Source of the DNA: Candidatus Choladousia intestinigallinarum
GTDB lineage: Bacteria; Bacillota; Clostridia; Lachnospirales; Lachnospiraceae
Length of the DNA stretch: 41,959 nt
NCBI GenBank assembly: GCA_018712605.1
Contig: DVGR01000061.1
Coordinates: forward strand, 1 to 41,959
Direction: 5' to 3'
The position numbers and the translations under genes were made by a program. Positions 30,492 to 39,326 of the stretch are shown here, piece by piece; within the stretch, counting starts at the first letter, position 1, and every line of letters begins with the position of its first letter. The notes under the pieces are model-generated. The model saw nothing but the letters and a program-made list of their open reading frames with translations, made no database searches and was not told the origin of the DNA.

Positions 30492-32186
30492 ATGAAAAGA
30501 AAGAAAATGCTTGCGGGAGCAGCGGTTCTGGCCTTTGCGGCGGCGCTGGCAGCCGGGATTTTTCTCATAAGAAGATATATGCCTACTTCCGAACGAATGA
30601 GCGGGGAAGAATATTTTGGCGCCCTGGATAACGGGGAGGCGGCAGTGATCGTGGAAGACCATCTGGCCCAAGAGAGAGCCCTGGTTTATGACGATGGGAT
30701 TTATGTGGACTATGCTCTTGTTCAGAATGAACTGAACAGCAGATTTTACTGGGATGCATCCGAAGAGCTGATGCTGTATACCACTCCCTGGGAAATATAT
30801 GAGATTCCCATGGGGGGAAGCACGTATACAGCAGGAAGTGAGACGAGGGATGCCGGACAGGAAATTTTAAGAAGCGCTTTCGGAAGTATGTATATGTCCT
30901 TGGACTTTTTGTGCCAGTATACAGATATAAAATATGAAAGCTTCAGTGAGCCGAGCCGGGTGGTGATCACTTTAGGCAGCCGGGAGGTGACTACGGCGGA
31001 GGTTAAAGGAGACACGGCGGTTCGCTATCAGGGGGGGATTAAGAGCCCTATCCTTACGGAGGCGGAAAAGGGCAGCCTGGTAACGGTACTGGAAGAAATG
31101 GATCAGTGGTCTAAGGTGCTTACGGAGGACGGGTACATTGGATATATAAAGAACAGCCGACTCAGGGACTTTTATCCCACTCAGAGAGACACTTACTGGG
31201 AAGGGGAAGAGTATACCAGCCTTTCTCTGGATGAGAGGGTAAATCTTGTGTGGCATCAGATCAATTATCCGGAGATGAACCAGAACCTTTCAGAAGACAC
31301 GGCCAATATGACAGGTGTAAACGTGATTTCTCCTACCTGGTATTTCCTTTCCGACAATGAAGGAAATGTAGATTCCTATGCGGATTTGGCTTACGTGGAA
31401 GAGGCCCATGATAAGGGACTCCAGGTATGGGCGCTGATCAGTAATTTCAGCGAGAATGTCAGCACCACAGAGCTGCTGGCCTCCAGACAGGCCAGACAGA
31501 AGGTGCAGGAGTATCTGATTTCACAGGCCCAGGAACTGGGATTTGACGGCATTAACATAGATTTTGAAGGCATTGCCGAGGAAGCGGGGCCCTCCTACGT
31601 GCAGTTTATGAGAGAGCTTTCCATACTCTGCCGGCAGAATGGTATTTATCTTTCAGTGGATGTTCCGGTTCCTATGGACTTTTCCAGACATTACAACAGA
31701 AAAGAGCTGGGAGTGGTCTGCGATTACGTAATTATGATGGGATATGACGAACACTATGCCGGATCGGATCTTGTGGGAAGCGTTGCCTCCATGGACTTTG
31801 AGATTACGGGAATCCAGAACATGCTTACGGAAGTGCCCAAGGAAAAGCTGGTCAGCGCCATTCCTTTTTACTCAAGACTATGGTATACGGAGACTCTGGC
31901 AGACGGAAGCGCATCTGTGACCAGCGAAGCGGTTACCATGGATCAGGCGGAACAGCTTCTGCAGGAAAACGGGGCTTCTGCATCCTATGACGAGTCCACA
32001 GGACAGCAGTATGCTCAGTGGACGGATGCGCAGGGGAGACTCTGCCAAATCTGGCTGGAGGATGAAAACTCTGTAGCGGCCAGGGCCGCTCTGGTTTCTG
32101 AATATGACCTGGGGGGCATTGCGGCTTGGGTGCTGGGGAACCAGCAGGATTTTGTGTGGGAAACCATCACGGAAAATATTCAGTAG
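30492..32186 (+). CDS. Membrane-anchored glycoside hydrolase family 18 protein with SH3 domain
   Basis: This protein of 564 residues. A basic start and one hydrophobic helix (about 7-26) anchor it outside the membrane. An N-terminal domain resembling copper-amine-oxidase-like or stalk domains leads to a bacterial SH3 domain (about 185-225, ending DGYIGYIKNSRL). A GH18 barrel follows (about 255-560). The catalytic DxxDxDxE motif is DGINIDFEG, with the acid at about Glu359, and YYN-type MMGYDEHY and AWVLG are at the expected later positions. It belongs with YaaH/CotE-like peptidoglycan or spore-wall N-acetylglucosaminidases. ATG 30492 has AAGGGGGA upstream; the frame back to 30465 lacks a site. 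Confidence 0.88.
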   Translation: MKRKKMLAGAAVLAFAAALAAGIFLIRRYMPTSERMSGEEYFGALDNGEAAVIVEDHLAQERALVYDDGIYVDYALVQNELNSRFYWDASEELMLYTTPWEIYEIPMGGSTYTAGSETRDAGQEILRSAFGSMYMSLDFLCQYTDIKYESFSEPSRVVITLGSREVTTAEVKGDTAVRYQGGIKSPILTEAEKGSLVTVLEEMDQWSKVLTEDGYIGYIKNSRLRDFYPTQRDTYWEGEEYTSLSLDERVNLVWHQINYPEMNQNLSEDTANMTGVNVISPTWYFLSDNEGNVDSYADLAYVEEAHDKGLQVWALISNFSENVSTTELLASRQARQKVQEYLISQAQELGFDGINIDFEGIAEEAGPSYVQFMRELSILCRQNGIYLSVDVPVPMDFSRHYNRKELGVVCDYVIMMGYDEHYAGSDLVGSVASMDFEITGIQNMLTEVPKEKLVSAIPFYSRLWYTETLADGSASVTSEAVTMDQAEQLLQENGASASYDESTGQQYAQWTDAQGRLCQIWLEDENSVAARAALVSEYDLGGIAAWVLGNQQDFVWETITENIQ

Positions 32187-32216
32187 GAAAAACCCGCCTT
32201 TGCCAGGGATCGCTAC

Positions 32217-32245
32217 TTGCGCCCCATAAGGAAATGATTTATAAT
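32217..32245 (+). promoter_or_regulatory. Probable promoter of the PLP-glycosyltransferase-ATP-grasp operon
   Basis: TTGCGC (32217-32222) and a consensus TATAAT (32240-32245) are 17 nt apart, about 57 nt before the first start codon. Confidence 0.5.
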
Positions 32246-32301
32246 CAAACCCAGTGAAGGATGGAGCCGTAAAAGCAGTGCGAAAGCGGGAGGAAGAGTG
32301 T

Positions 32302-33270
32302 ATGGAGACGCCTATTTTACGTATGGCGGGGAATCCAGAGGATTCCAATGAACTGTATATAAAAAGAGAGGATTTGCTGCCTTTTTCCATGGGCGGAAAT
32401 AAAGTGCGGATTGCGGAAGCGTTTTTCAGGGATATGAAACAGAAAGGATGCAGCTCCATGATTATTTACGGCAGCCGTCATTCTAATCTGTGCCGTGTTC
32501 TGTCTGCTCTCTGCCGAAGCCGGGGAGTCCCCTGTGTGATGATCTGCTCCCATGAGGAAGGGGAAGAGCAGGAGATTACAAACAATACCGTATTGGTGGA
32601 CTGGACGGGAACCGAGATCGTACACTGCAGGAAGCAGGAGATCGCTGCTGCCGTAGAGGATGTTATGAAGCGGCTTACGGCAGAGGGGAAGACGCCCTAC
32701 TACATTTTCGGAAACAAGTACGGGACTGGAAATGAGGGAACGGCAGCCAGCGCGTATGCGGAGGCCTACAGGGAGATTCTGGAATATGAAGGGCGGCAGG
32801 GTTTTTCCTTTGACTATATTTTTCTTCCGTCAGGGACAGGAGCCACTCAGAGCGGTCTCATCTGCGGAAAGCTTCTTATGGGAGGCAGGGCTTCTGTCAT
32901 GGGAGTTATGATCTCATCCAGAGAATATGAGCGGGCCAGGGAGGTGATCCGTGAGGGAATCGTCTCTTATTTTGAGAGGGCAGGAAAGATTTTGCCCGGG
33001 GATTACCAGCAGGAAATCCATCTGCTGGATCAGTACCGCCAGGAGGGATACGGCAAATACGATAAAAGAATTGAAGACTGCATCCGGGAGGTATACTGCC
33101 GGGATGGAGTAGCCCTGGATCCCGTATATACGGCCAAAGCGTTTTGGGGAATGAAAGAATACCTGAGAGAGAAACAGGTTAAAGGAAAGAAAGTCTTATT
33201 TCTCCATACAGGGGGAGGGCCCTTGTTTTACGATTATTTAACCAAGAGGGAGAAAGCTTCTCTTTTGTGA
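32302..33270 (+). CDS. PLP-dependent enzyme of the ACC deaminase / D-cysteine desulfhydrase family
   Basis: This protein of 322 residues is a fold-type II PLP enzyme. LYIKREDLLPFSMGGNKVR (about 18-36) holds the PLP lysine in GGNK, and LPSGTGATQSGLICGK (about 178-193) is the phosphate-binding glycine loop region. YGSRHSNLCR occupies the substrate-Ser/Asn loop (SNHxR in relatives). GGAGG (32289-32293) is 8 nt before ATG 32302. It heads a tightly spaced set with a glycosyltransferase, an ATP-grasp ligase and two SMR-like proteins. It could make or cleave an amino acid (for example a 2,3-diamino acid or D-amino acid) used by the ligase. Product unknown. Confidence 0.8.
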   Translation: METPILRMAGNPEDSNELYIKREDLLPFSMGGNKVRIAEAFFRDMKQKGCSSMIIYGSRHSNLCRVLSALCRSRGVPCVMICSHEEGEEQEITNNTVLVDWTGTEIVHCRKQEIAAAVEDVMKRLTAEGKTPYYIFGNKYGTGNEGTAASAYAEAYREILEYEGRQGFSFDYIFLPSGTGATQSGLICGKLLMGGRASVMGVMISSREYERAREVIREGIVSYFERAGKILPGDYQQEIHLLDQYRQEGYGKYDKRIEDCIREVYCRDGVALDPVYTAKAFWGMKEYLREKQVKGKKVLFLHTGGGPLFYDYLTKREKASLL

Positions 33271-33286
33271 GGAGCCGGAGTAAACT

Positions 33287-34291
33287 ATGCTGATTTCTAT
33301 AGTAATACCGTGTTATTATTCGGAAAAAACCATTCGTAAGGTTACGGAGATGGTGATGGCGGAATTTGCCGCCCAGGATAAATATACCTGTGAGTTTGTC
33401 CTTGTAAACGATGGGTCTTCGGATGGGACGTACCGGGAGATCCATAAGCTGGGAGAGGAATATCCCAATGTCTGCGGGGTAAATCTCATGCGGAATTTTG
33501 GACAGCACAATGCGCTGATGGCCGCTCTCCACTATACGAATGGGGATTATATACTGGGAATGGACGACGATATGCAGACCCATCCTTCCCAGATCTTTAA
33601 GCTGGTTCATAAAATGGAAGAGGGGTTCGACCTGGTTTACGGGATCTATCCTGAAAAAAAGAATTCCCCTCTGAAAAATCTTACAAGTAAACTGAATGAG
33701 GTCACTTCCAGGGTTATGCTGAAACGGCCTAAGGAGATCAGATCCAGCAATTTCTGGATTATCACCCGGAAGGTTCGGGATGAGGTGGTCAAATATAATA
33801 GTTTTAACCCATACATTGACGGTATTTTTTATCGGGTGACCCATAACATTGGCAATGTGGAGGTGGAACATTTTAAGAGAGAATACGGCACTTCCAATTA
33901 CACACTGAAAAAACTGGTAAATCTTTGGCTTGCGTACTGGAACTTTTCGGTAATTCCTTTAAGGATCTCTTTTTTTCTGGGGATGTTTTCCGCCTTTGCA
34001 GGAGCGGTGATTGCCCTGCTGGTGGTGATCAATAAGATGATCCATCCAAATATGACCGTGGGGTGGTCCTCCACTCTCTGCGTGATGGTAGTGTTTTTCG
34101 GGCTGATCCTGATGGTTCTGGGAATCGTTGGAGAGTATTTGGGGAAAATTATTTTGATTTTAAATGATACCCCTCAGTACATAGTGAGAGAGACCATAAA
34201 CAGCAGGAAAGGGCTGAAGGAGCAGATCCAAAGTCTTGTGGCGGCAGCCAGCGGGCCGGGAAATGGAGAAGATGCAAAAACATCTGTGTAA
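33287..34291 (+). CDS. Family 2 glycosyltransferase, ArnC / polyprenyl-phosphate sugar transferase-like
   Basis: This protein of 334 residues. The GT-A domain (1-210) opens ISIVIPCYYSE and contains FVLVNDGSSDGT and GDYILGMDDDMQTHP, the nucleotide-sugar and metal-binding DxD-like residues. Two C-terminal transmembrane helices follow (about 228-255 and 265-290), then VGEYLGKIILILNDTPQYIVRE, the typical tail of ArnC/GtrB-type enzymes. These transfer a sugar from a nucleotide donor to undecaprenyl phosphate on the inner membrane face. Paired SMR-like proteins downstream would then be flippases for the product, as ArnE/ArnF are for ArnC. 16 nt separate it from the PLP enzyme gene. Confidence 0.88.
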   Translation: MLISIVIPCYYSEKTIRKVTEMVMAEFAAQDKYTCEFVLVNDGSSDGTYREIHKLGEEYPNVCGVNLMRNFGQHNALMAALHYTNGDYILGMDDDMQTHPSQIFKLVHKMEEGFDLVYGIYPEKKNSPLKNLTSKLNEVTSRVMLKRPKEIRSSNFWIITRKVRDEVVKYNSFNPYIDGIFYRVTHNIGNVEVEHFKREYGTSNYTLKKLVNLWLAYWNFSVIPLRISFFLGMFSAFAGAVIALLVVINKMIHPNMTVGWSSTLCVMVVFFGLILMVLGIVGEYLGKIILILNDTPQYIVRETINSRKGLKEQIQSLVAAASGPGNGEDAKTSV

Positions 34292-34314
34292 AGGCAGTGA
34301 AGAATGGAAGAAGA

Positions 34315-35550
34315 ATGGAAGATAGAAGCAAAAGAATGAAAAAGAAAATTATGATATTGGGAGCCAGCGTGTACCAGGTTCCCCTGATCCGTGCGGCAAA
34401 GGCCATGGGGCTTGTCACCCTTGTGGCCAGCATTCCCGGAGATTATCCGGGATTTGAGCTGGCGGATAAAGTGTACTATATCAATACGAGAGACAAAGAA
34501 GAAATCCTGAAGGTATGTCAGGAAGAGAAGATTGACGGTATCTGTACCACGGGAACGGATGTGGCGGTATCTACCATCGGATACGTATGCGAGAAGATGG
34601 GCCTTTCGGGGCTTTCTGAAGAAGCGGCCCATCGGGCCACTGATAAAGCGGCAATGAAAGAGGCTTTTTTTGCGGAAGGCGTGTCTGCGGCAAAATTTTA
34701 TAAAGCACGTACTTTTGAGGATGTGGAATGGGCTGCCAAAGAGCTTGGATTTCCTGTGGTGGTAAAAAGGGTGGACAGCTCTGGAAGCCGGGGGATTTCT
34801 ATTGTAAAAGAGCCGTCAGGGCTGAAAGAAGCCTATAGTTGTGCGCTGGAGCGTTCTGGAAAGGATTATGTCCTGGTAGAGGAGATGCTTGGAGGAACGG
34901 AGATCGGAGTAGACGGAGTGGTGCAGGATCATAAGCTGGTTTTCTTTGCGCCTCACGAGAAATTCGTCTATCACAGCCAGAAGATTACCATTCCTGAGGG
35001 GCACGGTTTTCCGTACCGGGGCTCTGAGAAGGTACAGAAAAGGCTTCAGGAAGAAATGGAGCTGGCGGTAAAGGCTCTGGATCTGGACAACTGTTCCGTG
35101 AATGCCGATGTGTTTGTGGACGGGGAACAGGTGTGGATTATAGAGATGGGCGGGCGCACAGGCGCCACCTGCATCCCAGAGCTGATTTCTATGTATTACG
35201 GATTTGATTTTTATAAGAAAATTCTTCAGAATGCCCTGGGGGAGAAGCTTGATTTTTCGCCGGAGCGTCAGGGGATTCACTGTATGGCCAAGCTTTTAAT
35301 GAGCCCGGTGGATGGAAGGATTACGGGCATCGATTATGAGGGAATTGAGAACCTTCGCAGGGAGGGGATTGAGATTGCCCTGGATTATCCGGTTGGACAC
35401 CCGGTAGAGATTATGCAGAACGGTACCACAAGAATCGGCCATGTGGTAGCTAGGGCCGGCAGCGTAGAAGAACTGGATAAGATTGTTGCCAGGGTGTACG
35501 GCTGCATAGAGGTGAACGGTGTTTCACTGGAGGAATTATGGGAAAAATAA
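34315..35550 (+). CDS. ATP-grasp family carboxylate-amine ligase
   Basis: This protein of about 411 residues. The N-terminal pre-ATP-grasp Rossmann part has IMILGASVYQVPLIRAAKAMG. The central ATP-grasp domain includes FPVVVKRVDSSGSRGI, the ATP-binding lysine and glycine-rich loop, and VLVEEMLGGTEIGVDG. WIIEMGGRTGATCIPEL supplies the catalytic metal-binding Glu/Asn-type motif. Such enzymes join a carboxylate to an amine with ATP. In this cluster a plausible job is attaching an amino acid to a sugar or to another amino acid. Start: ATG 34315 has GGAAG before it; GTG 34297 and ATG 34336 are also in frame. The 3' end overlaps the next gene by 13 nt. Confidence 0.85.
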   Translation: MEDRSKRMKKKIMILGASVYQVPLIRAAKAMGLVTLVASIPGDYPGFELADKVYYINTRDKEEILKVCQEEKIDGICTTGTDVAVSTIGYVCEKMGLSGLSEEAAHRATDKAAMKEAFFAEGVSAAKFYKARTFEDVEWAAKELGFPVVVKRVDSSGSRGISIVKEPSGLKEAYSCALERSGKDYVLVEEMLGGTEIGVDGVVQDHKLVFFAPHEKFVYHSQKITIPEGHGFPYRGSEKVQKRLQEEMELAVKALDLDNCSVNADVFVDGEQVWIIEMGGRTGATCIPELISMYYGFDFYKKILQNALGEKLDFSPERQGIHCMAKLLMSPVDGRITGIDYEGIENLRREGIEIALDYPVGHPVEIMQNGTTRIGHVVARAGSVEELDKIVARVYGCIEVNGVSLEELWEK

Positions 35551-35909
35551 AAGATTATATTTTTCTGCATCTGAGTGTGGTTTTGTTTTCTTTTACCAGC
35601 GTCTTTTCCAAGACGGCGTCCAATCAGTATAATGAGGGCGGATTTGGGAATCCCATGCTCTATGTATTCGTGTTCCTGATGTTTTTTGACTGTCTCGTTT
35701 ACGCTCTGTGCTGGCAGAAGGTGATCAAACGGTTCGATCTGAATATTGGATATGCCAACCGCAGCGTGTATCTGCTGTGGAGTCAGATTTGGGCGGTGCT
35801 TTTCTTTGGAGAAAATCTGACGCCCAGAAATATCATCGGGCTTCTGGTGGTGCTGACGGGAGTGGTGATTGTATCCTTAAGCGGGGAGAAGAGGAAGGAA
35901 GAGGCGTAG
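35538..35909 (+). CDS. Small four-helix EamA/SMR-like transporter, subunit 1 (ArnE/F-like)
   Basis: This protein of 123 residues has four predicted membrane helices (about 8-26, 41-60, 72-90 and 97-115). LLWSQIWAVLFFGENLTPRNIIGLLVVLTGVVIV is the EamA-type C-terminal half. AGGAATTATGG precedes the start inside the ATP-grasp gene. It pairs with the similar protein encoded 3 nt downstream, as ArnE pairs with ArnF. Flipping of an undecaprenyl-phosphate-linked sugar is the most sensible role given the ArnC-like neighbour; drug export is the alternative. Confidence 0.82.
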   Translation: MGKIKDYIFLHLSVVLFSFTSVFSKTASNQYNEGGFGNPMLYVFVFLMFFDCLVYALCWQKVIKRFDLNIGYANRSVYLLWSQIWAVLFFGENLTPRNIIGLLVVLTGVVIVSLSGEKRKEEA

Positions 35910-35912
35910 AAA

Positions 35913-36248
35913 ATGGAACCATATTTACTAATCATGTTTGCGGCGACTTTTTTTACCGCCATCTCCCAGGTGCTGTTAAAACAGAGCGCAGGGAAGAAAT
36001 ACTCCCGGTGGATTTTTGAATATCTCAACTGGAGAGTGATTACAGCTTATGGAATCGCCTTTACGGTACTTCTTGCCAATACATATGCCTATACGAAGGT
36101 GGATATGAAATACGGGGCCGTGATCGATACCTTCAGTTATGTCTTTGTGATGCTTCTTTCTTGGCTTCTTTTGAAAGAGCGTTTTTCCAAGGGACAGCTG
36201 CTGGGAAATCTGATTATCATTGCCGGGGTGCTGATTTATACACTCTGA
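35913..36248 (+). CDS. Small four-helix EamA/SMR-like transporter, subunit 2 (ArnE/F-like)
   Basis: This protein of 111 residues has four helices. FTAISQVLLKQSAGK in the first helix contains the SxxLLK signature common to SMR and ArnE/F proteins, and VMLLSWLLLKERFSKGQLLGNLIIIAGVLI is the C-terminal half. It differs in sequence from subunit 1, so an antiparallel heterodimer is likely. It is the last gene of the tightly spaced cluster. A 108-nt gap with a GCAGCCGG/CCGGCTGC hairpin (about 36305-36342) but no U-tract separates it from the deacetylase gene. Confidence 0.82.
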   Translation: MEPYLLIMFAATFFTAISQVLLKQSAGKKYSRWIFEYLNWRVITAYGIAFTVLLANTYAYTKVDMKYGAVIDTFSYVFVMLLSWLLLKERFSKGQLLGNLIIIAGVLIYTL

Positions 36249-36356
36249 CAGAACGGCGGGAATATAATGGCGGGAAAAGCAATATAGTTATGATAAATGA
36301 CGGGCAGCCGGGAAAGGCTTTCGTGCTTCTCTTCCGGCTGCGGAAACGGAGTGTGA

Positions 36357-37175
36357 ATGGAAACCAAAAAGTTGAGAAGGTTTCCCGGAAACATCCTCAT
36401 AACTGCCTTGCTTTTTGCTGCCGCTTTTTTGTGCGGCCAGTTGGCGGCCAGAGTCAGGGAGCGGGCTTTGGCGGAAACGGTCCCTGTTTTTGCGGAAGGA
36501 AGCTGGGGGCTTAGCTTTCAGGGAGAAGGGGAGACGCCCGTAGGGAATGTGAGCCTCCAAGAGCTAGAGGGATATGATGCATATTACGTAAGAGATACGG
36601 AAGATAAGATTCTTTATCTTACTTTTGACTGCGGGTATGAGAATGGAAATACGCCCAAGATTTTGGACGCTTTGAAAAAGCATGGGGCGAAAGCTACTTT
36701 TTTTGCAGTGGGAAATTTTCTCTCAGATAATCCGGAGCTGATCCGGAGGATTGTAAAGGAGGGGCACACCATCGGCAACCACTCTATGGATCATCCTGAC
36801 ATGAGCCAGATTGCCAGCCGGGAAGCTTTTGCTGCGGAGTTAGAGCCGGTGGAATCTTTATATCAGGAGATTACCGGCGAAGAGATGAAGCCTTATTTCC
36901 GGCCGCCCCAAGGGACGTACAGCGAGAGCAGCTTAAAGCTGGCAAAAGAGCTTGGGTATAAGACTTTTTTCTGGAGCCTGGCATACGTGGACTGGTATCA
37001 GGATCAGCAGCCCACCAGGGAGGAAGCCTTTGAAAAGCTTTTGGGCAGAATCCATCCCGGGGCCATTGTGCTGCTGCACAATACCTCTGATACTAATGGA
37101 GAGATCATGGATGAGCTTCTGACTAGATGGGAGGAGATGGGTTACTGCTTTGGAACCTTGGATGATTTTTGCTGA
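36357..37175 (+). CDS. PdaA-like polysaccharide deacetylase
   Basis: This protein of 272 residues. One N-terminal hydrophobic helix (about 10-28) is a signal or anchor. The NodB deacetylase domain has TFDCGYENGNTPK (motif 1, with the PdaA-type Asp-Cys-Gly-Tyr), HTIGNHSMDHPD (metal-binding His pair), RPPQGTYS (motif 3) and a late IVLLHNTSD. PdaA removes the acetyl group from N-acetylmuramic acid on the way to muramic delta-lactam in the spore cortex, so the host may be spore forming. GGAG lies before the ATG. It is followed by a basic amino acid decarboxylase whose start lies 38 nt after its stop. Confidence 0.9.
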   Translation: METKKLRRFPGNILITALLFAAAFLCGQLAARVRERALAETVPVFAEGSWGLSFQGEGETPVGNVSLQELEGYDAYYVRDTEDKILYLTFDCGYENGNTPKILDALKKHGAKATFFAVGNFLSDNPELIRRIVKEGHTIGNHSMDHPDMSQIASREAFAAELEPVESLYQEITGEEMKPYFRPPQGTYSESSLKLAKELGYKTFFWSLAYVDWYQDQQPTREEAFEKLLGRIHPGAIVLLHNTSDTNGEIMDELLTRWEEMGYCFGTLDDFC

Positions 37176-37213
37176 TGCCGAGAAGGAAGGAAAGAAAAAA
37201 GGGAGAAGCACAG

Positions 37214-38626
37214 ATGAAGGATCTATATACGCTTTTAGAAGAACGTTCCAAGTCGGAGGAATATCCTTTTCATATGCCTGGACATAAACGCAGGATAGAG
37301 ATGTTCAGCCATCCGTACCAGGTGGATATTACCGAGATTGAAGGATTCGATAACCTCCATCATCCTAAAGGAATCCTGGCAGCGGCGCAGGAGAGAGCGG
37401 CGGCTTTTTTTGGAGCCGAGGAAACATATTTTCTCATTAATGGAAGCACCTGTGGGATCCTGGCTGCGATGGCTTCCTGCATCCGTCCGGGCGAGATTCT
37501 GCTGATGGGGCGAAATTCCCATAAGTCGGCTTATTTTGCCGCAGAGCTTGCAGGAGCTCATGCAGTATATCTGTATCCCAAAATGGATTCTGCCAGGGGG
37601 ATTTATGGAAGTGTTCTTCCTGAACAGGTGGAGGAGGCCATGGAGCAGGCGGGGGAGGTAAGAGCTGTGTTTCTGACCTCACCCACCTATGACGGCGTGG
37701 TTTCTGATATCGGTGCCATTGCAAGGAGGGTTCATGCCCGGGGCGGCATTCTCATTGTGGATGAGGCTCACGGGGCTCATTTCGGGCTTCATCCCTATTT
37801 TCCCAGGGAAGCGCTTGCCTGCGGGGCGGATCTGGTCATCCAGAGCCTTCACAAGACTCTGCCATCCCTGACGCAGACTGCTCTTCTGCATGTGCAGGGG
37901 GAAAGAGCGGACAGAGAACGGCTGCGGAGATATCTGGGAGGTTTTCAGAGCAGCAGTCCCAGTTATGTGCTTATGGCCTCCATAGACCGCTGCATAGGAA
38001 CTCTTGAAAAGAGAGGGCCATCCTATTTTGACGAGTATGTGGAAATGCTTCTGGATACACGAAGACAGTTGGGGGAGCTTAGGAGGCTGCACCTGGTGAC
38101 GGGACGGGAGAAGGAGCTTTCCTGTTTTGCCTATGACCGGTCGAAAATCGTGATTTCTCTGGAGAATACAGAGTGGTCTGGAGAAGAGCTGATGGACAGG
38201 CTGCGAAGAAACTACAGGCTGGAATTGGAGATGAGCGCTCCGGGCTATGTCACGGCCCTGACCTCCCCTGGGGACAGCCGGGAGGGCTTCGGGCGCCTGG
38301 CGGAGGCTTTGAGGGAACTGGACGATACGGCGAAGCCAGGGAAAAAGAGATGGGAATTCTGGGGAGGCCAGGAACCAAACGAGGTGGTTTGGCCTCTTTG
38401 CCAGGCAGTGAACAGGCCCTGGGAGAGGATTCCTCTGGAAGAATGTCAGGGGAGAATCTCTGCGGAATACGTTTACCTGTATCCTCCCGGCATCCCTATT
38501 CTGACTCCCGGGGAAAGGATTTCAAAGAGATTGGAAGGGAAGCTTTTGGAGTTAAAAAGAAACGGGTATTCTCTTGAGGGAATGGATGATTTGGAAGCAG
38601 AAGCGCTGCGGGTAATAAAGGAGTAA
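37214..38626 (+). CDS. Orn/Lys/Arg decarboxylase family PLP enzyme (YaaO-like)
   Basis: This protein of 470 residues is of the short fold-type I branch lacking the N-terminal wing domain. FHMPGHKRR near residue 20 is diagnostic. IVDEAHGAHFGLHPYFP contains the PLP-contacting Asp and His, and SLHKTLPSLTQTALLH contains the PLP lysine. GTGG-type FLINGSTCGILAAM binds phosphate. It probably decarboxylates arginine, lysine or ornithine to a polyamine precursor; substrate cannot be told. It corresponds by position to yaaO in Bacillus, which lies ahead of tmk and holB. The start at 37214 follows GGGAGAAG. Confidence 0.88.
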   Translation: MKDLYTLLEERSKSEEYPFHMPGHKRRIEMFSHPYQVDITEIEGFDNLHHPKGILAAAQERAAAFFGAEETYFLINGSTCGILAAMASCIRPGEILLMGRNSHKSAYFAAELAGAHAVYLYPKMDSARGIYGSVLPEQVEEAMEQAGEVRAVFLTSPTYDGVVSDIGAIARRVHARGGILIVDEAHGAHFGLHPYFPREALACGADLVIQSLHKTLPSLTQTALLHVQGERADRERLRRYLGGFQSSSPSYVLMASIDRCIGTLEKRGPSYFDEYVEMLLDTRRQLGELRRLHLVTGREKELSCFAYDRSKIVISLENTEWSGEELMDRLRRNYRLELEMSAPGYVTALTSPGDSREGFGRLAEALRELDDTAKPGKKRWEFWGGQEPNEVVWPLCQAVNRPWERIPLEECQGRISAEYVYLYPPGIPILTPGERISKRLEGKLLELKRNGYSLEGMDDLEAEALRVIKE

Positions 38627-38629
38627 GAA

Positions 38630-39241
38630 ATGGGACTTATTTTTTACGTGATGGGGAAAAGTTCTTCTGGAAAAGACACAATTTATCAGGATGTGCTTTC
38701 CAGAGAAGAACTGAAGCTGAAGCCTTTTGTGATGTATACAACAAGGCCTATTCGGGCTAGGGAGACGGATGGAGTACAGTACCACTTTGTCACAGAGGAA
38801 AAACTGCGGCAGATGCAGCGGGAAGGACAGGTGATTGAACTTCGCTCCTATGACACGGTGCATGGAATCTGGTACTATTTTTCCGCCCATGGGGAATTTA
38901 TTAATTTAGAGGAAAATGATTATCTTGCCCTGGGAACCCTAGAGTCTTATGAGAAGATGAAGCAATATTACGGGGAGGGGAGGATGGTTCCGATTTATAT
39001 CGAGACGGATGACCTTCTGCGTTTAGAACGTTCCATCAAGCGGGAAAAGAAGCAGGAATTTCCCAATTATGATGAGGTGTGCCGCCGCTATCTGGCAGAT
39101 CAGCAGGACTTTTCTGAAGATAAGATTAAAAAGGCCGGCATTGAGAAACGATTTTCCAATAATGAGGACAGACAGGTGTGCATGGATCAGGTGGCAGAAT
39201 ATATAAAGCAGAGAATCGGCGGAGAAGCTTTTGGCGATTGA
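38630..39241 (+). CDS. Guanylate kinase-like P-loop protein in the tmk position
   Basis: This protein of 203 residues. The P-loop GKSSSGKDT (about 9-17) departs from the usual GPSGAGKGT. MYTTRPIRARETDGVQYHFV (about 37-56) is a clear nucleotide-monophosphate-binding segment of guanylate kinases, with both Arg and the Tyr. The downstream VDxQG-type motif of true Gmk is replaced by LALGTLESYEKM. The lid region RLERSIKREKK is present. So it is a divergent paralogue, with nucleotide kinase activity plausible but specificity unknown. It lies 3 nt after the decarboxylase gene and before holB, where Bacillus has thymidylate kinase. Confidence 0.75.
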   Translation: MGLIFYVMGKSSSGKDTIYQDVLSREELKLKPFVMYTTRPIRARETDGVQYHFVTEEKLRQMQREGQVIELRSYDTVHGIWYYFSAHGEFINLEENDYLALGTLESYEKMKQYYGEGRMVPIYIETDDLLRLERSIKREKKQEFPNYDEVCRRYLADQQDFSEDKIKKAGIEKRFSNNEDRQVCMDQVAEYIKQRIGGEAFGD

Positions 39242-39244
39242 TGC

Positions 39245-39273
39245 TTCACACAAAACCAAGGGTGTGTTATACT
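39245..39273 (+). promoter_or_regulatory. Possible promoter of holB
   Basis: TTCACA (39245-39250) and TATACT (39268-39273) are 17 nt apart. The -35 box is weak. Confidence 0.4.
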
Positions 39274-39326
39274 TGAACAGAGTTTAGTGCACTGGCACGG
39301 TCATTTATTTTTTCGGAGGTAACGGT

